Notes: generated by a model from the sequence alone, not told the origin. DNA of 54,442 nt from CAZCVI01 sp964502145 (GCA_964502145.1 CAZCVI010000045.1:1-54442); one strand, 5' to 3'; counted from the stretch's first letter, positions 23,759-32,531 are shown. Program-made: numbers and translations.

Positions 23759-23829
23759 TGGGAACGCATACGTCCCACCCACTCATTGTCGACGATAAGC
23801 TTGCCTTCCTACTGAGAAACATTCTACTC
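23758..23829 (+). pseudogene. Response regulator remnant (PilR-like N terminus)
   Basis: Directly after the kinase stop, the plus strand reads HPLIVDDKLAFLLRNILLF, the beta-1 strand, acidic pair and helix 1 of a receiver domain. It then meets a TAA at 23839-23841, inside the 3' end of the first cassette gene. A regulator gene is expected here, so this is most simply its beginning cut off by the cassette. No ATG is visible in frame, which weakens the call. Confidence 0.45.
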
Positions 23830-24717
23830 TTCAGCAAATAATGAGCCATAAATACCCTCGGCAATGCCTACGGAGTAATCGGGATTGTATTCGTTACTTG
23901 GCACATATGCGAGAGCTGTCCCTGTGTATTTACAGTGAATTTTGTACAAAGAGACAGCGGATAGTTTTGGTCCAAGTGAACAGAAAATCCAATTATATTT
24001 TTCTTGAGAATTTGAGATTTCATTCTCAATCAGAGAAAAACCATGATCGGCGGAATAAAAATTAACCTCAAGCTTCTGAATATCATATGATTTTTTTAGC
24101 AAGAACTCGTGTTTACCAATGTTAAATTTAATATTAGAGAACCTGTCGCCTGTTTGAAACACCAGCAAGGTCTTCTCCGGTTCAAAAAAATTTATAAGTT
24201 GTTCAGTTCTTTCTGAATCAAAACCAGTAGCCACCAGGAGAGCAGTCTTTCTTGAAAATTCAAAAATACCTGAATGCTGGTAGATCAATCGTGGTGTAAG
24301 GGATTCTCGGCTTAGCCAGTCTTGGCTGTATTGAGTGGGTGGATAATAAATATAGTCAACACGGGCATCAAGCGCGGTAAGAAAATGAAAAGAGGTCCAT
24401 ATAATATCCCTGGGCATGGTGGTAATATCAACAAGGCATGTCTCCTTACTTTTGATGTGTCTCACAAAGCAATCCTTCAGACCATTCCATGTTTTAACAG
24501 GCTCATTATATGAAAATTCTTGGTTGACGATTTCAATGGATTTCTTCTTGCATAAGTCCTCTAATAACTGGCGGGACCGTGCTGTCCGTTCCGTATACTT
24601 TGAACAGTATAACAGAATCAATTGCCGGGGGTTAGCCTGTTCGATAGTCAGATTAATCCCCAACGTAAATCGTTCTTCCCATCCCAGTAACGTGATTAAA
24701 ACTTCTGTTTTATTCAT
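23824..24717 (-). CDS. Two-lobed Rossmann-like protein, possible CARF-like sensor
   Basis: About 297 residues, from ATG 24715-24717, which overlaps the ATPase stop by eight bases; longer frames upstream lie inside the ATPase gene. Two similar halves each show a hydrophobic strand, a small loop and a helix: VLITLLGWEERF with LVDITTMPRDIIWTS, then TALLVATGFDSERTE with WIFCSLGPKLSAVSLY. The D-I-T-T loop followed by a helix resembles the D-x-T-G-G loop of CARF nucleotide sensors, but the match is weak. No nuclease or membrane segment is seen. It is the last gene of the cassette operon. I cannot name the family with confidence. Confidence 0.7.
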   Translation of the reverse strand: MNKTEVLITLLGWEERFTLGINLTIEQANPRQLILLYCSKYTERTARSRQLLEDLCKKKSIEIVNQEFSYNEPVKTWNGLKDCFVRHIKSKETCLVDITTMPRDIIWTSFHFLTALDARVDYIYYPPTQYSQDWLSRESLTPRLIYQHSGIFEFSRKTALLVATGFDSERTEQLINFFEPEKTLLVFQTGDRFSNIKFNIGKHEFLLKKSYDIQKLEVNFYSADHGFSLIENEISNSQEKYNWIFCSLGPKLSAVSLYKIHCKYTGTALAYVPSNEYNPDYSVGIAEGIYGSLFAEE

Positions 24718-26425
24718 TGAATAACCCCTTTTGTGTTGGTTCACCTTCTTCCACATAAACGAATGGCTTACCGTTTGCAGCATTCCAAATTTCAATTGCT
24801 TTTATTGAAACCCTGGCGTGCTGTCCCACAGGGTCAAGACCCCGTATTGGGTAAAGCATCCGGTTTGGAACGTAATAGGTCTCTATATCACCGTAATTTT
24901 TTGCAGTGCTTGATCTTTGATAAAGAAGTTGAGCACTTCTGGCTATATTAAGCAAAGGAATGATTTTTTCTCTAAGCTCTGGGGTCATCGCTGAAATAGT
25001 AAAGACGATTGCGCCTGGTTCTGATTTATGTTTCTTTTGCCTTTCCTTGAATAGCCGGGCTAGATTGTTGAATAAATTATAAATCATGTCCGATTGTTTT
25101 GGCGTGCAATCTCTGATGGACTTGTGAATAGTTTTTATTTTTTCCCACATCGCTTTACTGTGCTTTATTATTATATCATCTTGTATACTTGCCGGGATAT
25201 GATCGATTGGCTTTTCTTTAGAAGATGAATAGCAAGCGTCATACATCCAATAACAAGGGTCTAAAAGATTTCTAACCACACCGGTGGAAAGATTAATCAA
25301 AATTTCAAGCCCAGCATAAGGCGGCAAATTGGCACGATCCTTCCTTTCTCTGAAATAAATACTCCGCGATAATTTATAGATATAATCCTGAATCTGCTTG
25401 GGGGTTGCATTGGGATTCTTGGCTATAGCTTCGGTTCTCGCCTTTTCTTTAGAACGTTCCAAATCCTTCACTACCTGCTCATGTTCGGGAAAAAAGTCCT
25501 CAACCCTTACATTGATTTCGGCAATTTCCAATCTTTTTTGAAGTAATTCTTTTGCCAGTTTTCCGAAGGGTGAGAAATTATTATAGATATCCTCCTCCAT
25601 ATCAATGACCAAAAAATCATGATGTTCAACTATCGTCCCACCTGAGATGGTAAGATAATCATATTCTTCCTTTGAAGCAGATGCGACTTTGAAGCTCAAT
25701 AAGGTATGCTCACGATAAGCAATCCAAGAATTGATCAATTTCTTCTGGAAAGGGTTGAGATCATGGGCATCATCAATCAGAAAGATAAAATGGGAGTCCT
25801 TTAACGCAGGTATTTTTTTAATTATATTTAAGAGTGGCAGAATCAACGCGGGAAAGGTCAGCGAGTCTTCATAGAATTCTTCTTTTAACGGTCTGTTTAC
25901 GAATCTTTGAGTTTTAATTTGCTCTTGTTGAATGTACTGTTTGGTGGCAGAGAAAAAATCACTCGATTCCAGGAGCTCGGCAAGAAAAATATAACTGAAC
26001 TCTTCTTTGAGCTTTCTGGATAAATCCCCATCAAGGAGAGTCTGGTCCATAGAGAGTGCGTCAATCAGTTCGAACGCAATGGATAAACAAAGACAATGTT
26101 CTGAATAAATAACCTGATGAAATTCATCAAGGAATAATTCATATTCCTTTTTGTGGAAATATGGGGTTTTGCAGGGCACATATATTCCGATATAATCGTA
26201 CTGTGCAGGTGTACCGTTTCTTAATTCTTTATGATTCCGTACTTTGAAGGAGTTATACAGGAGCGCCATACTTTTGCCGGATCCTCGTTCCCCCAAAAGA
26301 AAAGCATTCCTTTTTGACTCGATAAAGCGGGTAAAATTGTAATCTTGTATATAGATTCTACGAATCGTTTCCGGTGGAAGTTTTGACGCTGCCTCATATT
26401 CGAATGGATTTTTATATTCTGACAT
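24710..26425 (-). CDS. P-loop ATPase, ORC/CDC6-like
   Basis: A 571-residue protein. It has Walker A GERGSGKS at 45-52, Walker B HFIFLIDDAHD near 212-222, and a sensor-like SFKVASASKEEYDYL segment. The N-terminal opening (NPFEYEAASKLPPETI) and overall plan resemble ORC/CDC6-family ATPases annotated in defence loci. A long C-terminal region of helices (about 330-571) has no recognisable domain. It overlaps the HD gene by 14 bases and the Rossmann-like gene by eight, so all three are translationally coupled. A likely role is ATP-driven sensing or switching on DNA, by analogy only. Confidence 0.8.
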   Translation of the reverse strand: MSEYKNPFEYEAASKLPPETIRRIYIQDYNFTRFIESKRNAFLLGERGSGKSMALLYNSFKVRNHKELRNGTPAQYDYIGIYVPCKTPYFHKKEYELFLDEFHQVIYSEHCLCLSIAFELIDALSMDQTLLDGDLSRKLKEEFSYIFLAELLESSDFFSATKQYIQQEQIKTQRFVNRPLKEEFYEDSLTFPALILPLLNIIKKIPALKDSHFIFLIDDAHDLNPFQKKLINSWIAYREHTLLSFKVASASKEEYDYLTISGGTIVEHHDFLVIDMEEDIYNNFSPFGKLAKELLQKRLEIAEINVRVEDFFPEHEQVVKDLERSKEKARTEAIAKNPNATPKQIQDYIYKLSRSIYFRERKDRANLPPYAGLEILINLSTGVVRNLLDPCYWMYDACYSSSKEKPIDHIPASIQDDIIIKHSKAMWEKIKTIHKSIRDCTPKQSDMIYNLFNNLARLFKERQKKHKSEPGAIVFTISAMTPELREKIIPLLNIARSAQLLYQRSSTAKNYGDIETYYVPNRMLYPIRGLDPVGQHARVSIKAIEIWNAANGKPFVYVEEGEPTQKGLFNE

Positions 26426-27428
26426 CAGAACCCTCCCGTAATTGATGTTTTTCCCTTAAGATTTTAATAATGGCATCATCGTGGTATTGTGGATAACAAT
26501 TCAAAATATTGTCCTGGCATCCCTCGGGAACGATTAAGTCATTAAGTTCAATTGGCGGCAAGTCCAGGCGTATTGGGAAGTTGCCATCCCAAAATTCAAA
26601 GTTCGCAATAGATTTTTTAAAAGGAATTAACCAATCACAATAATGCTTGCAATATTTCCGTTCTTGATCCAACTTATTGAATCTGTAAAAAATGAAATTG
26701 CGAAACTCGACAAATTCCTCTCCGGTTTCTATTTTTAAACTGTGATTAAACAAGAGAGGGATGTGGTAGTTCGCGGAGATTCTTTCTAAATTCCTATCAA
26801 TTTGAATCTCCACGACATTGGCGTAGTGGTGGTAAATCAAGTTGTCTTCTTTATAGCCCCCATGTTTTTGCCTATAAAGCGACGTTCTTTGCGGGCCTTC
26901 TGCCAATTCGTCGGCAAAGCGCAAAATGGCAGCATTTTTTTGAGGGGAAATTTGTTTTTTGAACAGTGATAAAATAGGAGGTACATCTTTAAGGGAGTCT
27001 TTGGAACCATCCTTGGCTTCACCGGTGTGTGCGCCAACTATATGATGTACCGCATTATGTTCTGACTTGTTACCTTGGGTTCCTCTCACCGAATTATATA
27101 TTTCATCTATGTTTTTATTGTGCCCTTCTCTTCCATGCACATTCCCTAAATCATGAATAAGAACACTAAGACATAATATATAAAGATTGGATGCCGAAAT
27201 TTCTGTGTTCCCCAATAATAACTCCACATTTTCTATAACATCGTCAATATGTCTTGTACCATGATCGGAAAGATCAGGTTCTTTGCCTTTGATTTCATCT
27301 GCGAGTAGAAATGCTATCTTGCGAGACTCCACATAGCCGGAAAAAATTTCTTGGCCATTAGCACTCCCGAATTCTTTCTTTAAAAGTTTTTTCAACTGAA
27401 TCTCAATTTTCAAGTCCTCTCTCATCAC
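26412..27428 (-). CDS. HD-domain protein (HD-CE-like phosphohydrolase)
   Basis: A 338-residue protein with an HD metal site: DHGTRHIDDV (His56, His60), LIHDLGNVHGREGH (His92-Asp93, His98, His103), HHIVGAHTGE (His134) and RFADELAEGP. This arrangement recalls the HD-CE family found beside ATPases in conflict systems; HD enzymes hydrolyse phosphoester bonds in nucleotides or nucleic acids. The C-terminal 150 residues are not recognised. It starts 12 bases after the methyltransferase stop with a GAGG ribosome site. It is the best candidate for the effector of the cassette. Confidence 0.8.
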   Translation of the reverse strand: MMREDLKIEIQLKKLLKKEFGSANGQEIFSGYVESRKIAFLLADEIKGKEPDLSDHGTRHIDDVIENVELLLGNTEISASNLYILCLSVLIHDLGNVHGREGHNKNIDEIYNSVRGTQGNKSEHNAVHHIVGAHTGEAKDGSKDSLKDVPPILSLFKKQISPQKNAAILRFADELAEGPQRTSLYRQKHGGYKEDNLIYHHYANVVEIQIDRNLERISANYHIPLLFNHSLKIETGEEFVEFRNFIFYRFNKLDQERKYCKHYCDWLIPFKKSIANFEFWDGNFPIRLDLPPIELNDLIVPEGCQDNILNCYPQYHDDAIIKILREKHQLREGSDVRI

Positions 27429-27440
27429 TTCCTCATTCTC

Positions 27441-28544
27441 TCATATTTCATGTTCCACAATTTTCTCGAAGACGACCTTTGCTAGAAGGGGCGGTACGGC
27501 ATTCCCAACTTGCTGTTGTTGAAAACCGATACTTCCCTTAAATTCAAACCAGTCAGGGAAAGATTGAAGTCTTGCAGCTTCCCTGACAGACAAGCCTCTA
27601 TCTTGGGTAGGATGGATAAACATGTTTTTTCGATAATTCCCCAAAACAACCGAAGGTTCATCGTTTTTTAAGCGATAATAAATACCAGTGTGGCAGTTAT
27701 TTTTTTCTTTATAATTTTGCATCAACCCATCCGGGATGTTTTTCCAATTCCCGCCCTGATGAATATATTTGTATCTTTCCAATGTTAAAGGTGTGTTTCG
27801 GGTAACCAGATGATTGGGGGATACCGTTAGGCTTCCTCTCATTTTTTTGGAGTATTCCGATTCTGCCGAGCATTTATAGGGTAAAATGCTCTCATTGGCC
27901 CCGCTTTCTAAATCGGGTAAATCAGAAATCGCTTCTTTTACCGAGACATTATGGGTCGTTGAGGGGTGGGGTTCTTTGATGGTTAATCCGTGCCGTGAGC
28001 CGACAACAAACAGCCGATTCCTTTTTTGAGGAACTCCAAAATCCGCTGAATTTAAAACCCATTGGGAAATCGAATAGCCCAGAAGTGTTAATTCCTTCTT
28101 TATCTCTTCAAGAAAAAATCCTTTCTCCGTATCCAACAGCCCTTTTACGTTTTCAATGACCATCCAATCCGGGTTCCATATATTTACAATCCGAAGGTAT
28201 TCTTTAAACAGCCAATTTTTCGGGTTGTCCATCTTACGTCCGCGAATATTTGAAGTAGAAAAACCCTGGCAAGGTGGTCCCCCAAAAAGAATCTTGGTTT
28301 TACCTGCAAATTCAGTCTCCATTGCCTTTAAATGTTCTGCGGTGAAATTCCTGATGTCGTCTGCAAAAACCTTTGCATCCTTGTGATTGTGCGCGTGCGT
28401 TGCAGAAGCAAAAGTATCAAATTCGATAGCTAACTTAACATCTATCCCAGCTTGTACCGCACCCAAGGACATGCCTCCAGCTCCAGCAAAAAGATCAATG
28501 CCAACGTATTTAGATTGCTCGGTTTTAATACCCTTCTTCGTCAT
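27441..28544 (-). CDS. DNA (cytosine-5-)-methyltransferase
   Basis: A 367-residue C5 methyltransferase. Motif I is DLFAGAGGMSLG (17-28), motif IV GGPPCQGFS with catalytic Cys92, motif VI ENV (131-133), motif VIII QKRNRLFVVGS (173-183) and motif X VGNAVPPLLA near the C terminus. The variable target-recognition region lies at about 200-300. The recognition sequence cannot be read. No cognate endonuclease is encoded in the cassette. The gene is first in the operon and its promoter predicts a leaderless transcript. It could mark self DNA for the other three genes. Confidence 0.92.
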   Translation of the reverse strand: MTKKGIKTEQSKYVGIDLFAGAGGMSLGAVQAGIDVKLAIEFDTFASATHAHNHKDAKVFADDIRNFTAEHLKAMETEFAGKTKILFGGPPCQGFSTSNIRGRKMDNPKNWLFKEYLRIVNIWNPDWMVIENVKGLLDTEKGFFLEEIKKELTLLGYSISQWVLNSADFGVPQKRNRLFVVGSRHGLTIKEPHPSTTHNVSVKEAISDLPDLESGANESILPYKCSAESEYSKKMRGSLTVSPNHLVTRNTPLTLERYKYIHQGGNWKNIPDGLMQNYKEKNNCHTGIYYRLKNDEPSVVLGNYRKNMFIHPTQDRGLSVREAARLQSFPDWFEFKGSIGFQQQQVGNAVPPLLAKVVFEKIVEHEI

Positions 28545-28550
28545 TTAAGG

Positions 28551-28579
28551 ATTTTAACTGAAAACTCAAATTATTTCAA
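28551..28579 (-). promoter_or_regulatory. Leaderless promoter of the cassette operon
   Basis: On the minus strand, TTGAAA (28574-28579), 17-base spacer, TAAAAT (28551-28556), six bases (CCTTAA), then ATG 28542-28544. No ribosome binding site is present. Confidence 0.55.
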
Positions 28580-28627
28580 TGCTTTTAAGAGTCTTTTTGA
28601 AATTATTTTACAGTTAGGGTTGTGGCC

Positions 28628-28737
28628 CTTGCTATTATCCGCAAGATTCTTTCCACTTTAAAAGGAGATATCTCTCTGATAGAAAGTAGCCCAACGGGCA
28701 CTACTTTCCGTATTGATTTTTTCGCTTGATCTTTTCT
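28628..28737 (+). repeat. Right 110-bp direct repeat (second copy of the kinase 3' end)
   Basis: It matches 23649-23758 with four substitutions. The frame LAIIRKILSTLKGDISLIES, SPTGTTFRIDFFA, stop is intact but has no kinase body upstream. Three of the four changes are silent, so both copies were once under coding selection. Confidence 0.93.
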
Positions 28738-28759
28738 TTTCCCCGCAGGAAACTTTCAC

Positions 28760-29323
28760 TTACCCGTAAGTATCCACAATCAAACCCCGGGTGGTCTGGA
28801 AATAATCCAGCACATTATTCAATTGGGAATAAGTGCTGTAGAAATTATTCTTTAATTCATCCGTGCTGATTTGCGCATCGTTGTTTTTGTCCATTTCCAG
28901 AAAATAAGAATTCTCAAACCCCGACTCTTTCTGACTCAACGTCTTATTTTTATCCGCATCTTTTCCCGTGAACAAATCATCGATCTTCGTGTTTAGAAAA
29001 TTCACGATAGATGCTTTTTCCCCCGAGTTTTTTGTGGCAAACGTGTTTTCCAATGCCCCGTAAAGATTCAATGCCCGTTGCGTGTTCGGGTTCTGCTGTA
29101 GATATTCATCCTTTAACTTGCTGGAAGTTGAATCCAAACCGGTCTTCTGAACGAAACGGTCAAAGATTTGATTTAAAGTGGCACTCAGGGGGCTCCCGTC
29201 AGTAAAGGGCGAAAAGCCAGACCTTTCCAGCATCTGCACCGATCCCATATAATCGGTGGCGTAATTCGCCGATACATTGCCGCCCAATTGACTGGCGATA
29301 TAATTTGCACTCTGGATTGCCAT
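28760..29323 (-). CDS. EF-hand calcium-binding protein
   Basis: A 187-residue protein with two EF-hand loops near residues 115-165: DADKNKTLSQKE and DKNNDAQISTDE, each with acidic or polar residues at the 1, 3, 5 and 12 positions. The rest is helical; the N terminus (MAIQSANYIASQLGG) is not a signal peptide. GAAGG precedes the ATG. It lies just outside the right repeat of the cassette and reads in the same direction as the cassette genes, but there is no sign it belongs with them. The role, calcium sensing or structural, is unknown. Confidence 0.78.
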   Translation of the reverse strand: MAIQSANYIASQLGGNVSANYATDYMGSVQMLERSGFSPFTDGSPLSATLNQIFDRFVQKTGLDSTSSKLKDEYLQQNPNTQRALNLYGALENTFATKNSGEKASIVNFLNTKIDDLFTGKDADKNKTLSQKESGFENSYFLEMDKNNDAQISTDELKNNFYSTYSQLNNVLDYFQTTRGLIVDTYG

Positions 29324-29493
29324 ATAAAACCTTCTTATATATGTATAATATATTTTTCACTTTTTTTCAACCGTTCATTAAACTTTTCTGAAAATATTCC
29401 GAACAGGACTTTTTTATAAATTATTTCCCACTACTCCTTCCCTTGATTTCCAAACAATTTTTACGGTAATGACATTAAATGCTGGGATGCTGA

Positions 29494-29522
29494 TTGATAA
29501 ATGCTTCTATTTACGTTATAAT
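29494..29522 (+). promoter_or_regulatory. Promoter of the polysaccharide operon
   Basis: TTGATA (29494-29499), 17-base spacer, TATAAT (29517-29522). The leader is about 50 bases, with GGAG just before ATG 29580. Confidence 0.7.
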
Positions 29523-29579
29523 ACCCTGTTATTATGGGTGCAAAAAACTTAAATAAAAATCAACCCTATTGGAGATAAC

Positions 29580-30896
29580 ATGAAACAAAAGCTGATGGAT
29601 ATTATTAAGCGTCGAGAAGCCATTGTCGGCATTATCGGGTTGGGATACGTCGGTTTACCCCTGGCCCGTGAATTTTTGAAAAAGAATTTTACCATACTGG
29701 GCTTTGACCTGGACCAGGAAAAAATAGAAAAACTTTCCTGCGGCAAAAGTTATATCAAACACATTGAAGATACATTCCTAAAAGAGTACGTCCTCGAAAA
29801 GAAAACTTTCAGCGCCACCTGTGATTTTTCTCGCCTGGTAGAGGCGGATATAATCATCATTTGCGTGCCCACGCCCCTGGACGAGCATTATAATCCCGAT
29901 TTATCCTATGTGATAGACAGCACCAAGACCATTGCCCAATACTTGCGCAAAGGACATGTCGTGGTATTGGAGAGCACCACTTATCCGGGCACTACCGAGG
30001 ACGAGATGCTGCCTATTTTGTCTGCCGGAGGCTTAAAAGTGGGTCAAGACTTTTTCCTCGGCTATTCACCGGAACGCGAAGACCCCGGCAATAAAGATTT
30101 TGATACTGGCAAAATCCCCAAGATCATTAGCGCTATCACTCCCGCAGGCCTGGAAATTTTGGATGCTCTTTATTCCCAGATCGTCGAGGTCGTGCCAGTA
30201 TCTTCTACCAAGGTAGGCGAGGCAGCCAAAATTCTGGAGAATACCTACCGCGCTATCAATATCGCGATGGTGAATGAATTAAAAATGGTATTCGACCGCA
30301 TGGACATCGATATCTGGGAAGTCATCGAGGCAGCTAAAACCAAACCTTTTGGATTCCAAGCCTTTTATCCCGGCCCTGGCCTCGGCGGTCATTGTATTCC
30401 CATTGATCCGTTTTATTTAACATGGAAAGCCAGGGAGTACGATATCCATACCCATTTTATTGAATTGGCGGGTGAGATCAACAATAATATGCCCTATTAT
30501 GTGATTGAAAAAACCATGAAGGCCCTAAACAGCCAGGGCAACTCCATGGTAAACGCCAATATACTGGTCATCGGCGTGGCTTACAAACCGGATATCGACG
30601 ATATGCGCGAAAGCCCCGCCCTGAAAGTGATTGAATTATTGATCAAAGAAGGGGCCCACGTCGAGTATTATGACCCCTTCATTCCCACTCTGCCCAAAAC
30701 ACGGAAATACCGGCTGAACTTGCAATCCGTTGCACCTGAAAAAATAGCCGATAATTTTTATCATGCCGCGATTATTGTCACCGACCATGCCAGTCTGGAT
30801 TACGAGCTATTGCTGAATAAAGCACGCATCGTCATTGATACCCGCAATGCACTAAAACAGAAAGGCATTAAAAGCAGCAAGATTTGGAAAGCGTAA
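29580..30896 (+). CDS. UDP-N-acetylglucosamine 6-dehydrogenase (WbpA-like)
   Basis: A 438-residue nucleotide-sugar dehydrogenase. It has an N-terminal NAD-binding GLGYVGLPLA, the catalytic cysteine region LGGHCIPIDPFYL, and a C-terminal UDP-binding domain (VIGVAYKPDIDDMRESPA). The two-step oxidation of the C6 hydroxyl gives a uronic acid. The substrate UDP-GlcNAc is inferred from the three following genes, which match WbpB, WbpD and WbpE of the UDP-2,3-diacetamido-glucuronate pathway. UDP-Glc or UDP-ManNAc remain possible. The next gene overlaps or abuts its 3' end. Confidence 0.9.
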   Translation: MKQKLMDIIKRREAIVGIIGLGYVGLPLAREFLKKNFTILGFDLDQEKIEKLSCGKSYIKHIEDTFLKEYVLEKKTFSATCDFSRLVEADIIIICVPTPLDEHYNPDLSYVIDSTKTIAQYLRKGHVVVLESTTYPGTTEDEMLPILSAGGLKVGQDFFLGYSPEREDPGNKDFDTGKIPKIISAITPAGLEILDALYSQIVEVVPVSSTKVGEAAKILENTYRAINIAMVNELKMVFDRMDIDIWEVIEAAKTKPFGFQAFYPGPGLGGHCIPIDPFYLTWKAREYDIHTHFIELAGEINNNMPYYVIEKTMKALNSQGNSMVNANILVIGVAYKPDIDDMRESPALKVIELLIKEGAHVEYYDPFIPTLPKTRKYRLNLQSVAPEKIADNFYHAAIIVTDHASLDYELLLNKARIVIDTRNALKQKGIKSSKIWKA

Positions 30897-30904
30897 ACGT
30901 GAGC

Positions 30905-31879
30905 ATGGCTATGAAAAATGAAATTGCTTTAATCGGTGCTGGCTACTGGGGAAAGAATCATCTCGTTAATTTACACCGCCTCGGTGCGCTTCACTCTGTG
31001 CTGGAACGCGACGAAACGATTATAAATGAACGCAAAAAAACGTTTCCCGACGTGTGTTATGTTAAAGATGAAGCTTCAGTGCTGGGGAACCCCGATATTC
31101 GTGGCGTTGTCATCGCTGCACCCGCCATCCATCATTTCCAACTGGCTAAAAAATGCCTGCTGGCTGGTAAAGATGTCCTGGTGGAAAAACCCTTGGCACT
31201 TACCGTGGCCGAAGGCCAACAATTGATTGACCTCGCCCAGCAGAACCACCGTGTCCTGATGGTGGGCCACATTCTCCAATATCACCCCGCTGTTATTCGC
31301 CTGAAAGAGTTCATTGATAGCGGCGAACTGGGCGAAATCCGCTATATATATTCAAATCGCCTCAATATTGGGAAATTACGCGCCGAAGAGAACGTGCTCT
31401 GGAGTTTCGCACCCCACGATATCTCCTTGATATTGATGTTTATGAACGGCGCATTACCTGAAAAAGTCGAATCCTTTGCCGGTTCTTATCTCAAACCGGG
31501 TATTTATGATACTACCCTCACTACCTTATCTTTTAGTGGCGGTGTCAAAAGCCACGTGTTTGTTAGTTGGCTGCATCCCTTCAAAGAACAGAAACTGGTG
31601 GTGGTCGGCAGTCAAAAAATGGCCGTGTTTGACGATGTCGCCGCTGAAAAACTCTCTATTTACCCGCATAAAATTGATCTGGTAGAAGGTCAGGCCCCCA
31701 TTGCCCACAAAGCAGAGCTGTATGCCCTTGAATTCCCTGCCAAAGAACCTCTTAAAGAGGAATTACTTCATTTCATCCATTGTATCGAAACCCGGCAAAC
31801 CCCCAAAACGGATGGGCACGAAGGTTTGGCTGTTCTGGGTATATTAGAAAGAGCCGAAGAAAATATTCGTTCCAAATAA
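30905..31879 (+). CDS. Gfo/Idh/MocA-family oxidoreductase (WbpB-like)
   Basis: About 324 residues. The N-terminal Rossmann fold has LIGAGYWGKNHL, followed by the family EKPLALT motif and a C-terminal GFO/IDH barrel. In the WbpB step it oxidises C3 of UDP-GlcNAcA, giving the keto sugar for transamination. ATG 30905 and ATG 30911 are both possible; a longer ATG at 30884 would overlap wbpA by 13 bases. No strong ribosome site is visible, which suits translational coupling. Confidence 0.88.
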   Translation: MAMKNEIALIGAGYWGKNHLVNLHRLGALHSVLERDETIINERKKTFPDVCYVKDEASVLGNPDIRGVVIAAPAIHHFQLAKKCLLAGKDVLVEKPLALTVAEGQQLIDLAQQNHRVLMVGHILQYHPAVIRLKEFIDSGELGEIRYIYSNRLNIGKLRAEENVLWSFAPHDISLILMFMNGALPEKVESFAGSYLKPGIYDTTLTTLSFSGGVKSHVFVSWLHPFKEQKLVVVGSQKMAVFDDVAAEKLSIYPHKIDLVEGQAPIAHKAELYALEFPAKEPLKEELLHFIHCIETRQTPKTDGHEGLAVLGILERAEENIRSK

Positions 31880-31895
31880 TTGATAAGGAGTTCCC

Positions 31896-32516
31896 ATGAC
31901 TGAGACTAATAAAGAAACTAAAACAGAGAAAAAATATTTTGTCCATGAAAGTAGTTATGTGGATGACAACGTGGATATCGACGAGGGCACCAAAATCTGG
32001 CATTTTTCCCATGTACAGTGCGGTTCCAAACTCGGCAAGCAGTGTTCTATCGGACAAAACGTCAATATTGGCAATCATGTCAATATCGGTGATTTTGTCA
32101 AGATTCAAAACAATGTTTCCGTTTACGAGGGCGTTGAATTGGAAGATTATGTGTTTTGCGGCCCCTCCATGGTGTTTACCAATATCCTGAACCCCAGGTG
32201 CGAATTCCCCCAGCGGGGCAAGGAGTTTTATCTTAAAACCCTGGTTAAACGAGGCGCTTCACTTGGTGCTAACAGCACTGTCGTGTGCGGCCACACCATT
32301 GGAAGAAATGCTTTTGTGGCTGCCGGTGCCGTGGTGACAAGGGATGTTCCTGATTACGGTTTGGTCGTGGGCAACCCCGCCCGCTTAAAAGGTTGGTACT
32401 GTGCCTGCGGGACAAAATTGGATTTGTCCATTGAACCCCTCACCGAGGAAACCTGCCAGTGCAAAAAGTGCCAACGCCTATACATAAAAAAAATGTTACT
32501 CGTGACCCAAGAATAG
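31896..32516 (+). CDS. Hexapeptide N-acetyltransferase (WbpD-like)
   Basis: A 206-residue left-handed beta-helix acyltransferase, with hexapeptide repeats such as IGQNVNIGNHVNIGDFVKI and the AAGAVVTRDVPDYGLVVGNPA tail. It would acetylate the 3-amino group of UDP-GlcNAc3NA. After the helix comes a C-terminal ribbon with CACG and CQCKKC, a possible zinc site that is seen in some longer members. AAGGAG precedes the ATG. It sits between WbpB- and WbpE-like genes. Confidence 0.88.
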   Translation: MTETNKETKTEKKYFVHESSYVDDNVDIDEGTKIWHFSHVQCGSKLGKQCSIGQNVNIGNHVNIGDFVKIQNNVSVYEGVELEDYVFCGPSMVFTNILNPRCEFPQRGKEFYLKTLVKRGASLGANSTVVCGHTIGRNAFVAAGAVVTRDVPDYGLVVGNPARLKGWYCACGTKLDLSIEPLTEETCQCKKCQRLYIKKMLLVTQE

Positions 32517-32531
32517 AACAGGAGAAATAAA

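Larger units (their letters stand above)
23759..28737. mobile_element. Four-gene cassette bounded by direct repeats
   Basis: A segment of about 4.9 kb whose four genes all run opposite to the host kinase operon. It is bounded by 110-bp direct repeats of the kinase gene's 3' end, the pattern left by integration into a gene 3' end or by homologous gain. It holds a DNA methyltransferase, an HD protein, an ATPase and a Rossmann-like protein. No integrase, transposase or restriction endonuclease gene is inside, so mobility would need factors supplied in trans. The sequence is visibly more AT-rich than the pilus genes beside it. Confidence 0.7.

Noticed and set aside
23785..23805. GTCGAC...AAGCTT near the cassette edge as cloning-vector sequence
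   Set aside because: The flanking bases do not match common polylinkers, and the segment reads as a receiver domain following the kinase gene.
27441..28544. Classical restriction-modification system
   Set aside because: Only the methyltransferase is recognisable; none of the three partner genes shows an endonuclease motif I can identify.
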